Position numbers and translations under genes: made by a program. 64,000 nucleotides of DNA from Desulfuromonas versatilis (GTDB taxonomy: Bacteria > Desulfobacterota > Desulfuromonadia > Desulfuromonadales > NIT-T3): contig NZ_AP024355.1 in assembly GCF_019704135.1 (NCBI RefSeq), positions 4,471,034 to 4,535,033 on the forward strand, in the 5' to 3' direction. Position 1 is the stretch's first letter, and each line of letters starts with the position of its first letter. The notes beneath the pieces are model-generated. The model did not search any database and was not told the origin of the DNA. It saw only the letters and a program-made list of their open reading frames with translations. Of this stretch, positions 36,011 through 45,035 are shown one piece after another.

Positions 36011-38491
36011 CTACTTGCTCAGTTCAACAGCAACTGCGGTTTCGCCCTGATAGAGGCGGTTCAGCCCGGCACTGGCAAAATGGTAGGGAGCGAACACGAC
36101 CCCTTTGGGCAGCCGGGTGCCAATTTTTGCCTTGAGTTTGAGCTCTACGCCATTGCCCTTGACATTCAGCGTGTCGCCCTCCTGAACCTTGAGAGCTGCC
36201 GCATCCTCGCGGCCCAGTTCGAGGTAGGGCTCGGCCACCACGGCATTGGGCCCCTGAGCCCTGGTGCTGACGGTACCACTGTGGTAAAGCGCACTGCCGG
36301 TCACCAACTGGTAGGCGGCGGCCAGCCCCTGGGCAGCAGCTACAGGCACGACCCGCTTGTGCGCCGGGGCGAACTCCTCGCCGCCCCAAACCACGCCCTG
36401 GGGGCCGATCTGGGAAAACTCGATTCCCTTGTAATTGGGGGAGTTATTCACAATATCACTGAATACGGCAGCCGGCCCGGTGTAGCTGACCTGATTGCCG
36501 AGGCGCGCGGCAAGCATTTCGAAGATGGCGAAATCGGTTTTCGCTTCCCCCGGGGGGGCAATCCCCGGGCGCACCCGCTGAATTCGCCGCTCGGCGTTGG
36601 TAAAGGTGCCATCCTTTTCGGCAAAGGATGCGGCCGGCAGGACCACGTCGGCCTGCTGCGCAGTCGGGGACAGGAACAGGTCCTGAACCACCAAAAACGA
36701 AACCTTGCTCAGCGCAGCTTCCACCATGCTCCGGTTCGGATAGGAGGTCAGCGGATCTTCACCTACCACATAGAGCGCGGAAAGGTTTTCGCCAGCTGCC
36801 TGCTTGAGCATTTCCTGGACGCCCAGCCCGCCCTTCTGCGGCAGGATCCCCAAGTCGACGGCGCCCTGGCTGTTGGCCTTCTCCCCGCAGAGGTAAAGAC
36901 CGCTACCGGATCTTCCGGCAACTCCGGTAAGCAGCGCCAGGTTGGCGGCAGCTACTGCCAGCTCTTTGCTTTGCGCGGTATAGGGAAGCCCGTAGGCCAG
37001 CAGGATCGCAGCTTTTTTGGCGGCCCCCAGTTGGCGGGCGGCGGCCTTGATGGACTCAGCGCCAACGCCGGTGATCGCTTCAGCTTTTTCCGGAGTACAG
37101 GTAGCCAGGGAAGTTTTCAGTGCCTCCACGCCCTCGATGCCTTCGGTAACCGCCAGGCCCTCGGCGAGCAGCACCTGGGCCATGGCGTTGAGAACCGTGA
37201 CCTCGGTGCCGGGCTTGGCCAACAGGGTCTTGGCGTGGGGCAGTTTAGTGAATTTCCCCTTTTTGTCCGAAAGGACAGTCAGATGGGCGTCGTTGCGCTT
37301 GACCGCCTGGTTGACCACCATCCCGAAAACCGGATGGGTTTCGTAGAAATCCGAACGGATCGAGAGAATGGCATCACACTGCTCTACCTGGGGGAAGGTG
37401 CCCAGCGATGCGCTCACCCCGAGGGTCTCCATGAATCCTTCGGTCAGGCCCTTGTAGCACTCACCCCCCGAGTGGTCCAGGTTGGCGGTACCGAACCCCT
37501 TGGCCAGATTCTTCAGGAGAAAGAACTCCTCGTTGGTCAGGCGGGCGCCGGAAATAATCCCCAGGCCCTTTTCGGCCTTGGCTTTCTTGAATCCCTCGAC
37601 CACCGCCTCGGCCGCTTCCTGCCAGCTGACCTCGACAAGTTGTCCGTCCTTGCGCACCAGGGGTTTTTTCAGCCGCTCGTCACTGTTGACGTAAGAGTAA
37701 CCGAAGCGGCCCCGAACGCAGAGGTTGCCGTCGTTGACCCCGGTCTTGTCATTGAAGCGGATGGTCTGAACCTTGTTGTCCATGACCCCCAGGGTCACGG
37801 TGCAGCCGTTGCCGCAGTATCCGCAGACCGAGTCGACCTCCTTGAGTTGCCAAGGGCGGGCCTTGAACTTGAAGGGACGGGGCAGGATCGCCCCCACCGG
37901 GCACATGGAAACGCACTGGCCGCAGAATTCGCAGTTGAGGCCGCGGTCAAAAGCGGTGGCAATCTTGGTTTCAAACCCGCGATTGATGAAGGAATAGGAA
38001 CCGTAGCCGACGATTTCGTCGCAGACCCTGGCGCACTTGCCGCACAAAACACAGCGGTTCATGTTGCGCTCGATCAGCGGGTTGACCTCGTCGGTAGGCA
38101 GGTCGAACTTAACCCCCTCGAAGCGGTTGCTGACCACCTCGTACTCATAGGTCAGATCCTGCAGGTCGCATTCACCCCCCTTGTCGCAGACCGGGCATTC
38201 CACCACGTGGTTGACCAGCAGGAACTCGAGAACGGTTTTACGCACCTTGCGGATTTCGTCGGAGGTGGTCTTGACCACCATCCCTTCGGTGACCGGCGTG
38301 GTACAGGAAGGAATCAGCCGCCCCTTCATCTGCTCGACCTCGACCAGGCAGACCCGGCAGGCACCGTAGGGGAGAAGTTTCTTGGCGTAACACAGAACCG
38401 GGATATCGACCCCCGCCTGCTTGGCGGCCTCGTAGATCGTAGCCGTCTTGCTTACCGTTACCTGCTTGCCGTCAATCGTAAGATTTACCAT
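36011..38491 (-). CDS. nuoG: NADH-quinone oxidoreductase subunit G
   Basis: This 826-aa Fe-S subunit has an N-terminal 2Fe-2S domain (Cys near 34, 45, 48 and 63), the HxxxCxxCxxxxxC motif of N5 (HVVECPVCDKGGEC), and two ferredoxin-type motifs (CVLCGKCARVCDE, CEFCGQCVSMCP). It also has the N7-type motif CGYCGNGC plus a later Cys (NLCVRG). The rest is a molybdopterin-oxidoreductase-like fold without bound cofactor in most homologs. The C-terminal aspartate-decarboxylase-like beta domain (EGDTLNVKGNGVELKLKAKI) is retained. Confidence 0.95.
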   Translation of the reverse strand: MVNLTIDGKQVTVSKTATIYEAAKQAGVDIPVLCYAKKLLPYGACRVCLVEVEQMKGRLIPSCTTPVTEGMVVKTTSDEIRKVRKTVLEFLLVNHVVECPVCDKGGECDLQDLTYEYEVVSNRFEGVKFDLPTDEVNPLIERNMNRCVLCGKCARVCDEIVGYGSYSFINRGFETKIATAFDRGLNCEFCGQCVSMCPVGAILPRPFKFKARPWQLKEVDSVCGYCGNGCTVTLGVMDNKVQTIRFNDKTGVNDGNLCVRGRFGYSYVNSDERLKKPLVRKDGQLVEVSWQEAAEAVVEGFKKAKAEKGLGIISGARLTNEEFFLLKNLAKGFGTANLDHSGGECYKGLTEGFMETLGVSASLGTFPQVEQCDAILSIRSDFYETHPVFGMVVNQAVKRNDAHLTVLSDKKGKFTKLPHAKTLLAKPGTEVTVLNAMAQVLLAEGLAVTEGIEGVEALKTSLATCTPEKAEAITGVGAESIKAAARQLGAAKKAAILLAYGLPYTAQSKELAVAAANLALLTGVAGRSGSGLYLCGEKANSQGAVDLGILPQKGGLGVQEMLKQAAGENLSALYVVGEDPLTSYPNRSMVEAALSKVSFLVVQDLFLSPTAQQADVVLPAASFAEKDGTFTNAERRIQRVRPGIAPPGEAKTDFAIFEMLAARLGNQVSYTGPAAVFSDIVNNSPNYKGIEFSQIGPQGVVWGGEEFAPAHKRVVPVAAAQGLAAAYQLVTGSALYHSGTVSTRAQGPNAVVAEPYLELGREDAAALKVQEGDTLNVKGNGVELKLKAKIGTRLPKGVVFAPYHFASAGLNRLYQGETAVAVELSK

Positions 38492-38524
38492 CTTGACCTC
38501 GTATCGAATCAGCTAAGAAACCGG

Positions 38525-40306
38525 CTACTCAATCGCCATGAAACGGCAGGCATCATAACAGGAGGTGCATTTGGTACATTTCTCCTTATCAATGATCGCC
38601 AATTGCCCTTTCTCCCACCGTACAGCATCCACCGGACAGACCTTGAAGCAGAGACCGCACTTCTTGCAGGCGTTGTCGATGACCTCGAACTTGAGCAGCG
38701 GCTTGCAGCTGTGCGAAGGGCACTGTTTTTCCTTGATGTGCGCCTCGTATTCGTGGCGGAAATAGCGGATGGTGGAAAGAACCGGGTTGGGTGCCGTCTG
38801 TCCCAGGCCGCACAGCGAGCTCTTCTTGATGTCGTAGGCCATGTCCTGGAGCAGTTCGATGTCTCCCTCGCTACCCTCGCCGGAACAGATCCGCTCGAGG
38901 ATCTCGAGCATGATCTTCAGGCCGATGCGGCAGGGAATACACTTGCCGCAGGATTCGACGCGGGTGAAGTTGAGGAAGAAGCGGGCGATATCGACCATGC
39001 AGGTGGTCTCGTCCATGACCACCAGGCCGCCCGAGCCCATCATGGCGCCGGCTTTGATCAGCGAGTCGTAGTCGACCTGGGCATCCAGAGCCTCGGCGGG
39101 CAGGCACCCGCCGGAGGGGCCACCGGCCTGCACGGCCTTGAACTTGCGATTGTTGAGGATGCCGCCGCAGACGTCGTAGATGACTTCCTTCATGGTCGTG
39201 CCGGCAGGGACCTCGACCAGACCGGTGTGCTTGACCTTGCCGGTGAGGGCGAAAATCTTGGTCCCCTTGGTCCCCTCGGTGCCGATAGAGGAGTACCAGT
39301 CCGCGCCGTTATAGAAGATGTAGGAGACGTTGGCGAAGGTCTCGACGTTGTTGATGTTGGTCGGCTTGCCCCAGAGGCCGCGCACCGCCGGGAACGGCGG
39401 ACGGGGCCGGGACATGCCGCGCTGGCCTTCGATGGAGGCCATCAACGCGGTTTCCTCGCCGCAGACGAAGGCGCCGGCGCCGGCCTTGATGCGCATGTCG
39501 AAATCGAACCCGAGCCCCATGGCATTTTTGCCGAGGAAACCTTTTTCGTAGCAGGTGTCGATGGCTTTCTGCAGGCGTTTGATGGCCAGCGGGTATTCGG
39601 CGCGACAATAGACGTAACCGAAGGTGCAGCCGATGGCGTAGGCGCCGATCATCATCCCTTCGATAAGCCCGTAGGGGTCACCTTCGAGGATGGAGCGGTC
39701 CATGAACGCCCCTGGGTCGCCTTCGTCGGCGTTGCAGATCAGGTATTTTTCCTTGCCGGGCGAAGCCTTGCAGAACGACCACTTGACGCCGGTAGGGAAG
39801 CCGCCGCCCCCTCGACCCCTCAGTCCCGAGCGCTTGACCTCCTCAATAACCTCCTCGGGCTTCATGGTGACCGCCTTCTTGATCCCTTCAAAACCCCGGT
39901 GGGCGAGAAAGTCATCGAGGCTTTCGGCATTGACCGTACCACAACGGGAGAAAATGATGCGCTGCTGCTTTTCGAGGAACTTGGCGTAGTAGGGGCCAGC
40001 TTTTTTCTTTTCGACCACCTGGTTGTTGAGGACATGTTCCTCGACGATCTGCGTGACAAGCTCCGGGGTGACGAAGTCGTAAGTCACCGCCTCCTGACCG
40101 GGCAGTTGAACGTCAACCAGAACGTCGTTGGCGCAAAGACCGCGGCAACCTGTACCGATCACCTCGCAGCGCTTGCCGACTTTGGCCTCGACGCCGTGTT
40201 TTTTGAACTCGGCTTCGAAGGCGTCTGCCACCGCCTTGGCACCCGAGGCGAGCCCCCCGGTACCCTGACAGATGAGAACCTTGATATTTTCAGCATTCTC
40301 GGCCAT
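38525..40306 (-). CDS. nuoF: NADH-quinone oxidoreductase subunit F with extra ferredoxin domain
   Basis: This 593-aa NADH-binding subunit has four parts. An N-terminal thioredoxin-like domain (KVLICQGTGGLASGAKAV) is followed by the FMN/NADH core (GLRGRGGGGFPTGVKWSF, CNADEGDPGAFMDR). Next comes the N3 cluster motif (ESCGKCIPCRIG plus a later Cys), and last an appended 2x[4Fe-4S] ferredoxin domain (CKKCGLCFKVCP, CTKCTSCYDACRF). This architecture matches HydB/HndC-like and Geobacter-type NuoF rather than the E. coli form. I chose ATG at 40306; TTG at 40312 is an alternative two codons upstream. Confidence 0.94.
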   Translation of the reverse strand: MAENAENIKVLICQGTGGLASGAKAVADAFEAEFKKHGVEAKVGKRCEVIGTGCRGLCANDVLVDVQLPGQEAVTYDFVTPELVTQIVEEHVLNNQVVEKKKAGPYYAKFLEKQQRIIFSRCGTVNAESLDDFLAHRGFEGIKKAVTMKPEEVIEEVKRSGLRGRGGGGFPTGVKWSFCKASPGKEKYLICNADEGDPGAFMDRSILEGDPYGLIEGMMIGAYAIGCTFGYVYCRAEYPLAIKRLQKAIDTCYEKGFLGKNAMGLGFDFDMRIKAGAGAFVCGEETALMASIEGQRGMSRPRPPFPAVRGLWGKPTNINNVETFANVSYIFYNGADWYSSIGTEGTKGTKIFALTGKVKHTGLVEVPAGTTMKEVIYDVCGGILNNRKFKAVQAGGPSGGCLPAEALDAQVDYDSLIKAGAMMGSGGLVVMDETTCMVDIARFFLNFTRVESCGKCIPCRIGLKIMLEILERICSGEGSEGDIELLQDMAYDIKKSSLCGLGQTAPNPVLSTIRYFRHEYEAHIKEKQCPSHSCKPLLKFEVIDNACKKCGLCFKVCPVDAVRWEKGQLAIIDKEKCTKCTSCYDACRFMAIE

Positions 40307-40353
40307 TTGCAAAATCCCCGATTCGCGATTGGGTTGGAATTGGTTGGACCGTC

Positions 40354-40851
40354 TCAGTCCATCTTCATGTATTTTTGAATGACGTCGTCCATCTTCTGAA
40401 CCGACAGGCTGCCATAGGTAGCATCGTTGACCATGATGACCGGAGCCATGCCGCAGGCCCCAATACAGGCAACGTACTCGGCGGTGAACTTGAGGTCCTC
40501 GGTGGTTTCGGCATGCCCGATCCCCAACCGCTCCTTGAGGGTGTCGGCGATTCGCCCGGCGCCCTTGACGTGGCAGGCGGTGCCCATGCAGACCCGGACA
40601 ATATATTTGCCCCGTGGTTCCAGGTGAAACTGGGCGTAAAAGGTCAGCACCCCGTAGATCTGGCTGGTGTAGACGTTCAGACGCTCCGCCACCAGGTGCA
40701 CGGTGGGCTCGGGAATGTATCCATAGACCTCCTGGATTTCCTGCAGCACCGGCATCAACGCCCCGTGCATGTCCAGATATTTGTCGATAACCTGGTTGGC
40801 GCCGGTCAGATCGACTTCCTGCTCCTGCACCTTTTCCGCTACTTCGCTCAT
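40354..40851 (-). CDS. nuoE: NADH-quinone oxidoreductase subunit E
   Basis: This 165-aa thioredoxin-like subunit binds the N1a 2Fe-2S cluster. The four Cys are visible as CMGTAC (C-x4-C, near 88-93) and CIGACG (C-x3-C, near 129-133). The helical N-terminal bundle precedes YGVLTFYAQFHLEPRGKY. It pairs with NuoF and NuoG in the electron-input module. The gap to nuoF is about 47 bp. Confidence 0.96.
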   Translation of the reverse strand: MSEVAEKVQEQEVDLTGANQVIDKYLDMHGALMPVLQEIQEVYGYIPEPTVHLVAERLNVYTSQIYGVLTFYAQFHLEPRGKYIVRVCMGTACHVKGAGRIADTLKERLGIGHAETTEDLKFTAEYVACIGACGMAPVIMVNDATYGSLSVQKMDDVIQKYMKMD

Positions 40852-40878
40852 GAGATTACCTCTCCTTATCCAGACCCG

Positions 40879-42057
40879 TTACCGGTCGATCTCGCCAAGG
40901 ACGATGTCCAGAGTGCCAATGACCGCAACCACGTCGGCCAGCAGGGACCCTTCGACCATCTGCGGAAGCGCCTGCAGGTTGACAAAGGAAGGCGGACGGA
41001 TCTTCATGCGGTAAGGCTTGGGCGAACCGTCGGAGACCAGGTAATAGCCGAGTACCCCCTTGGGTGCCTCGACCTCCTGGTAAATATCCCCGGCGGCGGG
41101 CTTGAATCCCTCGGTGACGATCTTGAAATGATGGATAAGACCCTCGATGGTATTGACCACTTTCTGCTTTGGCGGCAGGCATACCTTTGGCGCATCAGCG
41201 AGAATCGGGCCTGGTTGAAGCCGGTCAAGCGCCTGAGTGATAATTTTGCAGGATTCGCGCATCTCCACCAAGCGAACCTGATAACGTGCCCAAGTGTCAC
41301 AATCCTCGTGGGTGGGGACGACGAAATCATAGTTTTCGTAACCGCTGTAGGGATTGTCGCGACGCAGGTCCCAGTCAACACCGGAGGCACGCAGAGCGGG
41401 ACCGGTCAAGCCGATATCAATGGCATCCTCGGCACTGATCACCCCGACCTTCTGGGTTCGCTTCTGCCAGATCTTGTTGCCGGTCAACAATCCCTCATAG
41501 GTGTCGATGTGCCCGGGCATAGCTTCGACAAAGGCACGGATTTCCTTATCCAGCCCCTCGGGGAGGTCAGCGGAGAGCCCACCCACCCGGAAATAGTTGG
41601 AGGTCATGCGGGCGCCTGAGATCTTTTCGTAAAATCCCATAATGTTTTCACGCTCGCGGAAGCAGTAGATGAAAACGGTCATGGCACCGATATCAAGGCC
41701 GTGACAGGCCAGCCAGACCAGGTGACTCTTGAGCCTGGTCAGTTCTGCCATGATCACTCGAATGGTCTTTGCCCGCTCGGGGATGGCGTCGGTGAGGCCG
41801 AGCAGTTTCTCCACCGCCAGCACATAGCCGAGGTTGTTGCTCATCGGGGCCAGATAGTCGAGCCGGTCGGTCAGCGGGATCACCTGGTGGTAATTGCGGT
41901 GCTCGGAGAGCTTCTCGACCCCGCGATGCAGAAAGCCGATATGGGGGGTCGCCTTCACCACCCGCTCGCCGTCGAGCTCGAGAAGCAGACGCAGAACGCC
42001 GTGGGTGGAGGGGTGCTGGGGCCCCATGTTGACGGTCATTATTTCAGTCGTAGCCAT
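40879..42057 (-). CDS. nuoD: NADH-quinone oxidoreductase subunit D
   Basis: This 392-aa 49-kDa subunit forms the quinone pocket with NuoB. It shows MGPQHPSTHGVLRLLLELDGE (first 20: GPQHPSTHGVLRLLLELDG, with the quinone-ligand His), HIGFLHRGVEKL and PKGVLGYYLVSDGS. It is a separate gene, not fused to nuoC. The conserved C-terminal arginine is present in the final residues (GEIDR). Confidence 0.96.
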   Translation of the reverse strand: MATTEIMTVNMGPQHPSTHGVLRLLLELDGERVVKATPHIGFLHRGVEKLSEHRNYHQVIPLTDRLDYLAPMSNNLGYVLAVEKLLGLTDAIPERAKTIRVIMAELTRLKSHLVWLACHGLDIGAMTVFIYCFRERENIMGFYEKISGARMTSNYFRVGGLSADLPEGLDKEIRAFVEAMPGHIDTYEGLLTGNKIWQKRTQKVGVISAEDAIDIGLTGPALRASGVDWDLRRDNPYSGYENYDFVVPTHEDCDTWARYQVRLVEMRESCKIITQALDRLQPGPILADAPKVCLPPKQKVVNTIEGLIHHFKIVTEGFKPAAGDIYQEVEAPKGVLGYYLVSDGSPKPYRMKIRPPSFVNLQALPQMVEGSLLADVVAVIGTLDIVLGEIDR

Positions 42058-42104
42058 AATAAACCTCTTCTATCCTGGAAAAGGTGATCGTCCTGGTGAA
42101 GTAC

Positions 42105-42587
42105 CTACGAAACCCGCCCCTGGTAAGGCTGCCGGTCGGGCCCCTGTACCGGGTAATCCTTGCGCAGGGGATGCCCCTCGTAATCGTCGGTCATCAGGAT
42201 CCGCCGCAGGTCGGGGTGGTTGCGGAAAGAGATCCCCATCAGGTCCCAGCACTCGCGCTCATGCCAGTTGGCGGTCGCCCAGACCCCGGAGACGGTCTCC
42301 ACCACCGGGTCGCTCTCTTCCACGGGCACTTTGATGCGCAGATACTGCTTGGTCGATACATTGAAGAGGTTGTAGACCACCATGAAGCGGGGCGCCTTGC
42401 CCAGGTAGTCGACCCCACAGAGATCGCAGAGCAGATTGAACCCCAGCTCCTTCTTCAAAAAGGAGCCGATGGCCACGATATCCTCTTTCTTGACGGTAAC
42501 GCTGGTATCGCCACGAAACTCGACGACGTCCAGGACCGAACCGGAGAACTTCTCCTTCAACTTGCCAACGGCAACATGCTCGCTCAT
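42105..42587 (-). CDS. nuoC: NADH-quinone oxidoreductase subunit C
   Basis: This 160-aa 30-kDa subunit of the peripheral arm has the signature ERECWDLMGISFRNHPDLRR and the C-terminal DDYEGHPLRKDYP. The start at 42587 (MSEHVAVGKLKEKF) has AGGGA upstream. The frame open to 42749 overlaps nuoB and is not used. It contributes to hydrophilic-arm stability and carries no cofactor. Confidence 0.95.
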   Translation of the reverse strand: MSEHVAVGKLKEKFSGSVLDVVEFRGDTSVTVKKEDIVAIGSFLKKELGFNLLCDLCGVDYLGKAPRFMVVYNLFNVSTKQYLRIKVPVEESDPVVETVSGVWATANWHERECWDLMGISFRNHPDLRRILMTDDYEGHPLRKDYPVQGPDRQPYQGRVS

Positions 42588-42628
42588 ATTTTCGTCCCTA
42601 TTCCGTTTAAGTCCGGCACCTGGATCGA

Positions 42629-43138
42629 TCAGGCCACGGTAATGCGCTCGCCAACACCGATGGCCGCGCCGAAGGAGTTGCGCTCCTGCATGATCTTGTC
42701 CTGCAACTTCATGATGCCGTAGAGCAGACCCTCGGGACGCGGAGGACACCCCGGGATGTAGACATCCACAGGCAGAGCCTCGTCAATGCCCTGCACCGTG
42801 CTGTAGGTATCGAAAATGCCGCCAGAACAGGCGCAGGCCCCCATGGCAATGACATAGCGGGGCTCGGGCATCTGCTCGTAAACGGTCTGAATGACCGGGA
42901 GCATCTTCTTGGTGACGGTTCCGGCAATGATAATTACATCGGCCTGGCGGGGCGAGGCGCGGAACAGGACCCCGAAGCGGTCCAGGTCGAAGCGGGCGGC
43001 ACCGGTCGCCATCATCTCGATGGCGCAACAGGCAAGACCAAAGGTCATCGGCCAGAGCGACCGGGACCGGGACCAGTTGACCAGCTTGTCCAGACTGGTA
43101 GTAATGAAATTATTTCCCAGCGTTTGATCTACTCCCAT
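42629..43138 (-). CDS. nuoB: NADH-quinone oxidoreductase subunit B
   Basis: This 169-aa subunit carries the terminal N2 4Fe-4S cluster. The adjacent cysteines are in [11 protein letters not shown], with the others in [10 protein letters not shown] and [13 protein letters not shown]. It transfers electrons to quinone at the NuoB/NuoD interface. Its start overlaps the nuoA stop by 10 bp, indicating translational coupling. Confidence 0.97.
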   Translation of the reverse strand: MGVDQTLGNNFITTSLDKLVNWSRSRSLWPMTFGLACCAIEMMATGAARFDLDRFGVLFRASPRQADVIIIAGTVTKKMLPVIQTVYEQMPEPRYVIAMGACACSGGIFDTYSTVQGIDEALPVDVYIPGCPPRPEGLLYGIMKLQDKIMQERNSFGAAIGVGERITVA

Positions 43139-43485
43139 TCCAGCGCTCCTTTTTTCCAGACGTAGATATAACCGATGAGAAGGATCAGGATAAAGACACC
43201 CATCTCAACGAAACCGAACAGTCCAAGACGCTTGAACATCACCGCCCAGGGATACAGGAAAACCGCCTCGATGTCGAAGAGAATAAACAACATGGCAATG
43301 ATGTAGAACTTGACGGAGAATCGCTCGCGGGCGGAGCCGACGGGGGGCATGCCGCATTCGTATGGCGCCAACTTGACCGCGCTGGGCTTTTTCTGCCCAA
43401 CCAGCCCTGAGAAGACGACGGAGCCTATGGCGAACGCGAAGGCGAGACCGACGAGAACGAGTATCGGCAGATAACTCTCTAGCAT
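43129..43485 (-). CDS. nuoA: NADH-quinone oxidoreductase subunit A
   Basis: This 118-aa protein is the first gene of nuo, with three transmembrane helices and the loop [21 protein letters not shown] containing the conserved Cys/Glu loop (YECG...RFSVKFY). [13 protein letters not shown] carries conserved acidic residues. GGAGGAG precedes the ATG. The promoter and a conserved palindrome lie about 95-125 bp upstream. Confidence 0.96.
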   Translation of the reverse strand: MLESYLPILVLVGLAFAFAIGSVVFSGLVGQKKPSAVKLAPYECGMPPVGSARERFSVKFYIIAMLFILFDIEAVFLYPWAVMFKRLGLFGFVEMGVFILILLIGYIYVWKKGALEWE

Positions 43486-43579
43486 GGACAGCTCCTCCCA
43501 AGAAATGTTAATTTTTAGCGGATATAGCGTATTGTTTACGTTATTTGGCGGACTGCAAGTTAAGATAAATTAAACCCTT

Positions 43580-43610
43580 TGTCAAGGAAAAAATACAGTA
43601 TACTGTATGC
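43580..43610 (-). promoter_or_regulatory. nuo promoter element and GTATACTGTATGC operator-like palindrome
   Basis: On the minus strand TTGACA (43585-43580) is a consensus -35, followed 17 bp later by TAACTT. Immediately upstream of it is a perfect 16-bp palindrome, ATACAGTATACTGTAT (43593-43608). Read as the 13-mer GTATACTGTATGC (43598-43610), it matches sites before atp (52554-52566) and the CbcL-like gene (54930-54942). Confidence 0.65.
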
Positions 43611-43743
43611 ACTTAAAGATATCGGAACATCCCGAAATCAGGGGACATTAAGGAGAGAACACGGGCAGGAAACGGTCCGCAGGGGAGGGAGACGGGCGGA
43701 CCACCGCGGACCTGCCGCTGGCGCAGTTGGGTGGGCAATTGAA

Positions 43744-43790
43744 GAACGCCCGCAGAAGACAGCTAAAACAGCTATCACTACGGGCGTTTC
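43744..43790 (-). terminator. stem-loop after rnfE
   Basis: Outer arms AACGCCCG/CGGGCGTT enclose inner AGCT pairs, 41 bp after the rnfE stop. There is no T-run on the minus strand, so it is at best a weak terminator. Some read-through from rnf into nuo is possible. Confidence 0.45.
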
Positions 43791-43830
43791 GGGTCAAGTA
43801 ATTTTTCTGGAAAACCGGCCCGGCCCCGCA

Positions 43831-44427
43831 CTAACGACCGCGTGCAGCGTCGATGCGGTTCATCCCGGCCAAAAGGAGCCCGAGGGCAATGAAGGCGCCG
43901 GGCGGCAGGATCATCAGCAAAAAGGGCTGATAGTGGGCGCCGAAAAGGGAGACCCCGAGAATTGACCCCGAACCGAACAGTTCGCGGACCGCCCCGAGGA
44001 TAAACAGGGCCAGGGTGAACCCGAGCCCCATGCCCGCGCCGTCAACCACCGAGGGGAGCACGGAGTTTTTCGAAGCATAGGCCTCGGCGCGACCAAGAAT
44101 GAGGCAGTTGACCACGATCAGAGGGATGAAAATGCCCAGCGCCTTGTACAGATCATAGACGTAAGCCTCCATGGAGAGTTGGACCACGGTCACGAACGAG
44201 GCGATGATCACTATGTAGGCGGGGATACGCACCTGGGCCGGGATCAGCTTGCGCAGCAGCGATACCACGATGTTGGAACACAGCAGCACAAAGGTGGTGG
44301 CCAGGCCCATCCCCAGGCCGTTTTCGGCGCTGGTGGTCACCGCGAGGGTGGGACACAATCCCAGAAGCAGCCGAAATACCGCATTCTCCCGCCAGATCCC
44401 CTTGCTGAATTCGCCGATCAGATTCAT
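43831..44427 (-). CDS. rnfE: Rnf electron transport complex subunit E
   Basis: This 198-aa integral membrane protein has about six helices. RnfE/NqrD-type motifs include NGLGMGLATTFVLLCSNIVVS, with the paired Cys motif as LLCSN, and VNCLILGRAEAYASKN. RnfA and RnfE together hold an iron-sulfur centre in the membrane. Its start overlaps the rnfG stop by 4 nt (ATGA). It is the last gene of rnfABCDGE. Confidence 0.94.
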   Translation of the reverse strand: MNLIGEFSKGIWRENAVFRLLLGLCPTLAVTTSAENGLGMGLATTFVLLCSNIVVSLLRKLIPAQVRIPAYIVIIASFVTVVQLSMEAYVYDLYKALGIFIPLIVVNCLILGRAEAYASKNSVLPSVVDGAGMGLGFTLALFILGAVRELFGSGSILGVSLFGAHYQPFLLMILPPGAFIALGLLLAGMNRIDAARGR

Positions 44428-45026
44428 CCCCCAACTCCTTGCGCAACCACCTGTTCCCGGTGTTCCTGATAGAATTGCAGACCGGCGGCAACCGCCTTGA
44501 CCACCGCACGCGGCGAAATCGTCGCGCCGGTGATCTGGTCGAACTGGCCACCGTCTTTTTTGACGCGCCAGTCGGCGTTTTCCAGGTTTTTCCCGGCAAA
44601 CTGCTGCTTGAACCAGCCCTGGGCTATCTTGTCTCCCAGGCCGGGGGTTTCCGCGTGGGTCAGGATCTCGATCCCGACCACGCTGCCGTCGGGAAGAATC
44701 CCCACCATGATTTCGATGTTGCCGCTGTAGCCCTCCGGGGCGACCACCTTGAAGGCGATCCCGGCAAGCTCTTCGCCCTTGCGGCCACGGTAGAAGACCC
44801 GGGAGAGATCGCGCCCCTTCTTGTCTTTGCCGACCACCAGGCTGACGCTATCCTGGTCTGGACTGTTGTCGATTTCGGGCAGGACGGCCTGCAGCGCCTT
44901 GAGCGTTTCCTGGCGGCGCTGCTCGGCTATCGGCTCGCGGGTAACGGCTTCGACCAGCGAAAGGATCAACCCGGCACCGGCGGCAATCAGGGTCAGAGCA
45001 AGGGCCAGGCGTGCTATGTCTTTCAT
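44424..45026 (-). CDS. rnfG: Rnf electron transport complex subunit G
   Basis: This 200-aa protein has one N-terminal membrane helix (RLALALTLIAAGAGLILSLVE) and a periplasmic FMN-binding domain. The covalent-FMN threonine motif is visible in DQITGATISPRAVV. Flavin is attached through a phosphoester bond by ApbE in characterised systems; no apbE is present in this window. It lies 9 bp after rnfD. Confidence 0.94.
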   Translation of the reverse strand: MKDIARLALALTLIAAGAGLILSLVEAVTREPIAEQRRQETLKALQAVLPEIDNSPDQDSVSLVVGKDKKGRDLSRVFYRGRKGEELAGIAFKVVAPEGYSGNIEIMVGILPDGSVVGIEILTHAETPGLGDKIAQGWFKQQFAGKNLENADWRVKKDGGQFDQITGATISPRAVVKAVAAGLQFYQEHREQVVAQGVGG

Positions 45027-45035
45027 GCGCAGTCC

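Noticed and set aside
35972-40378. 1468-codon plus-strand ORF opposite nuoG, nuoF and nuoE
   Set aside because: Antisense to subunits with intact Fe-S motifs; it has no recognisable domain and is a GC-bias artefact.
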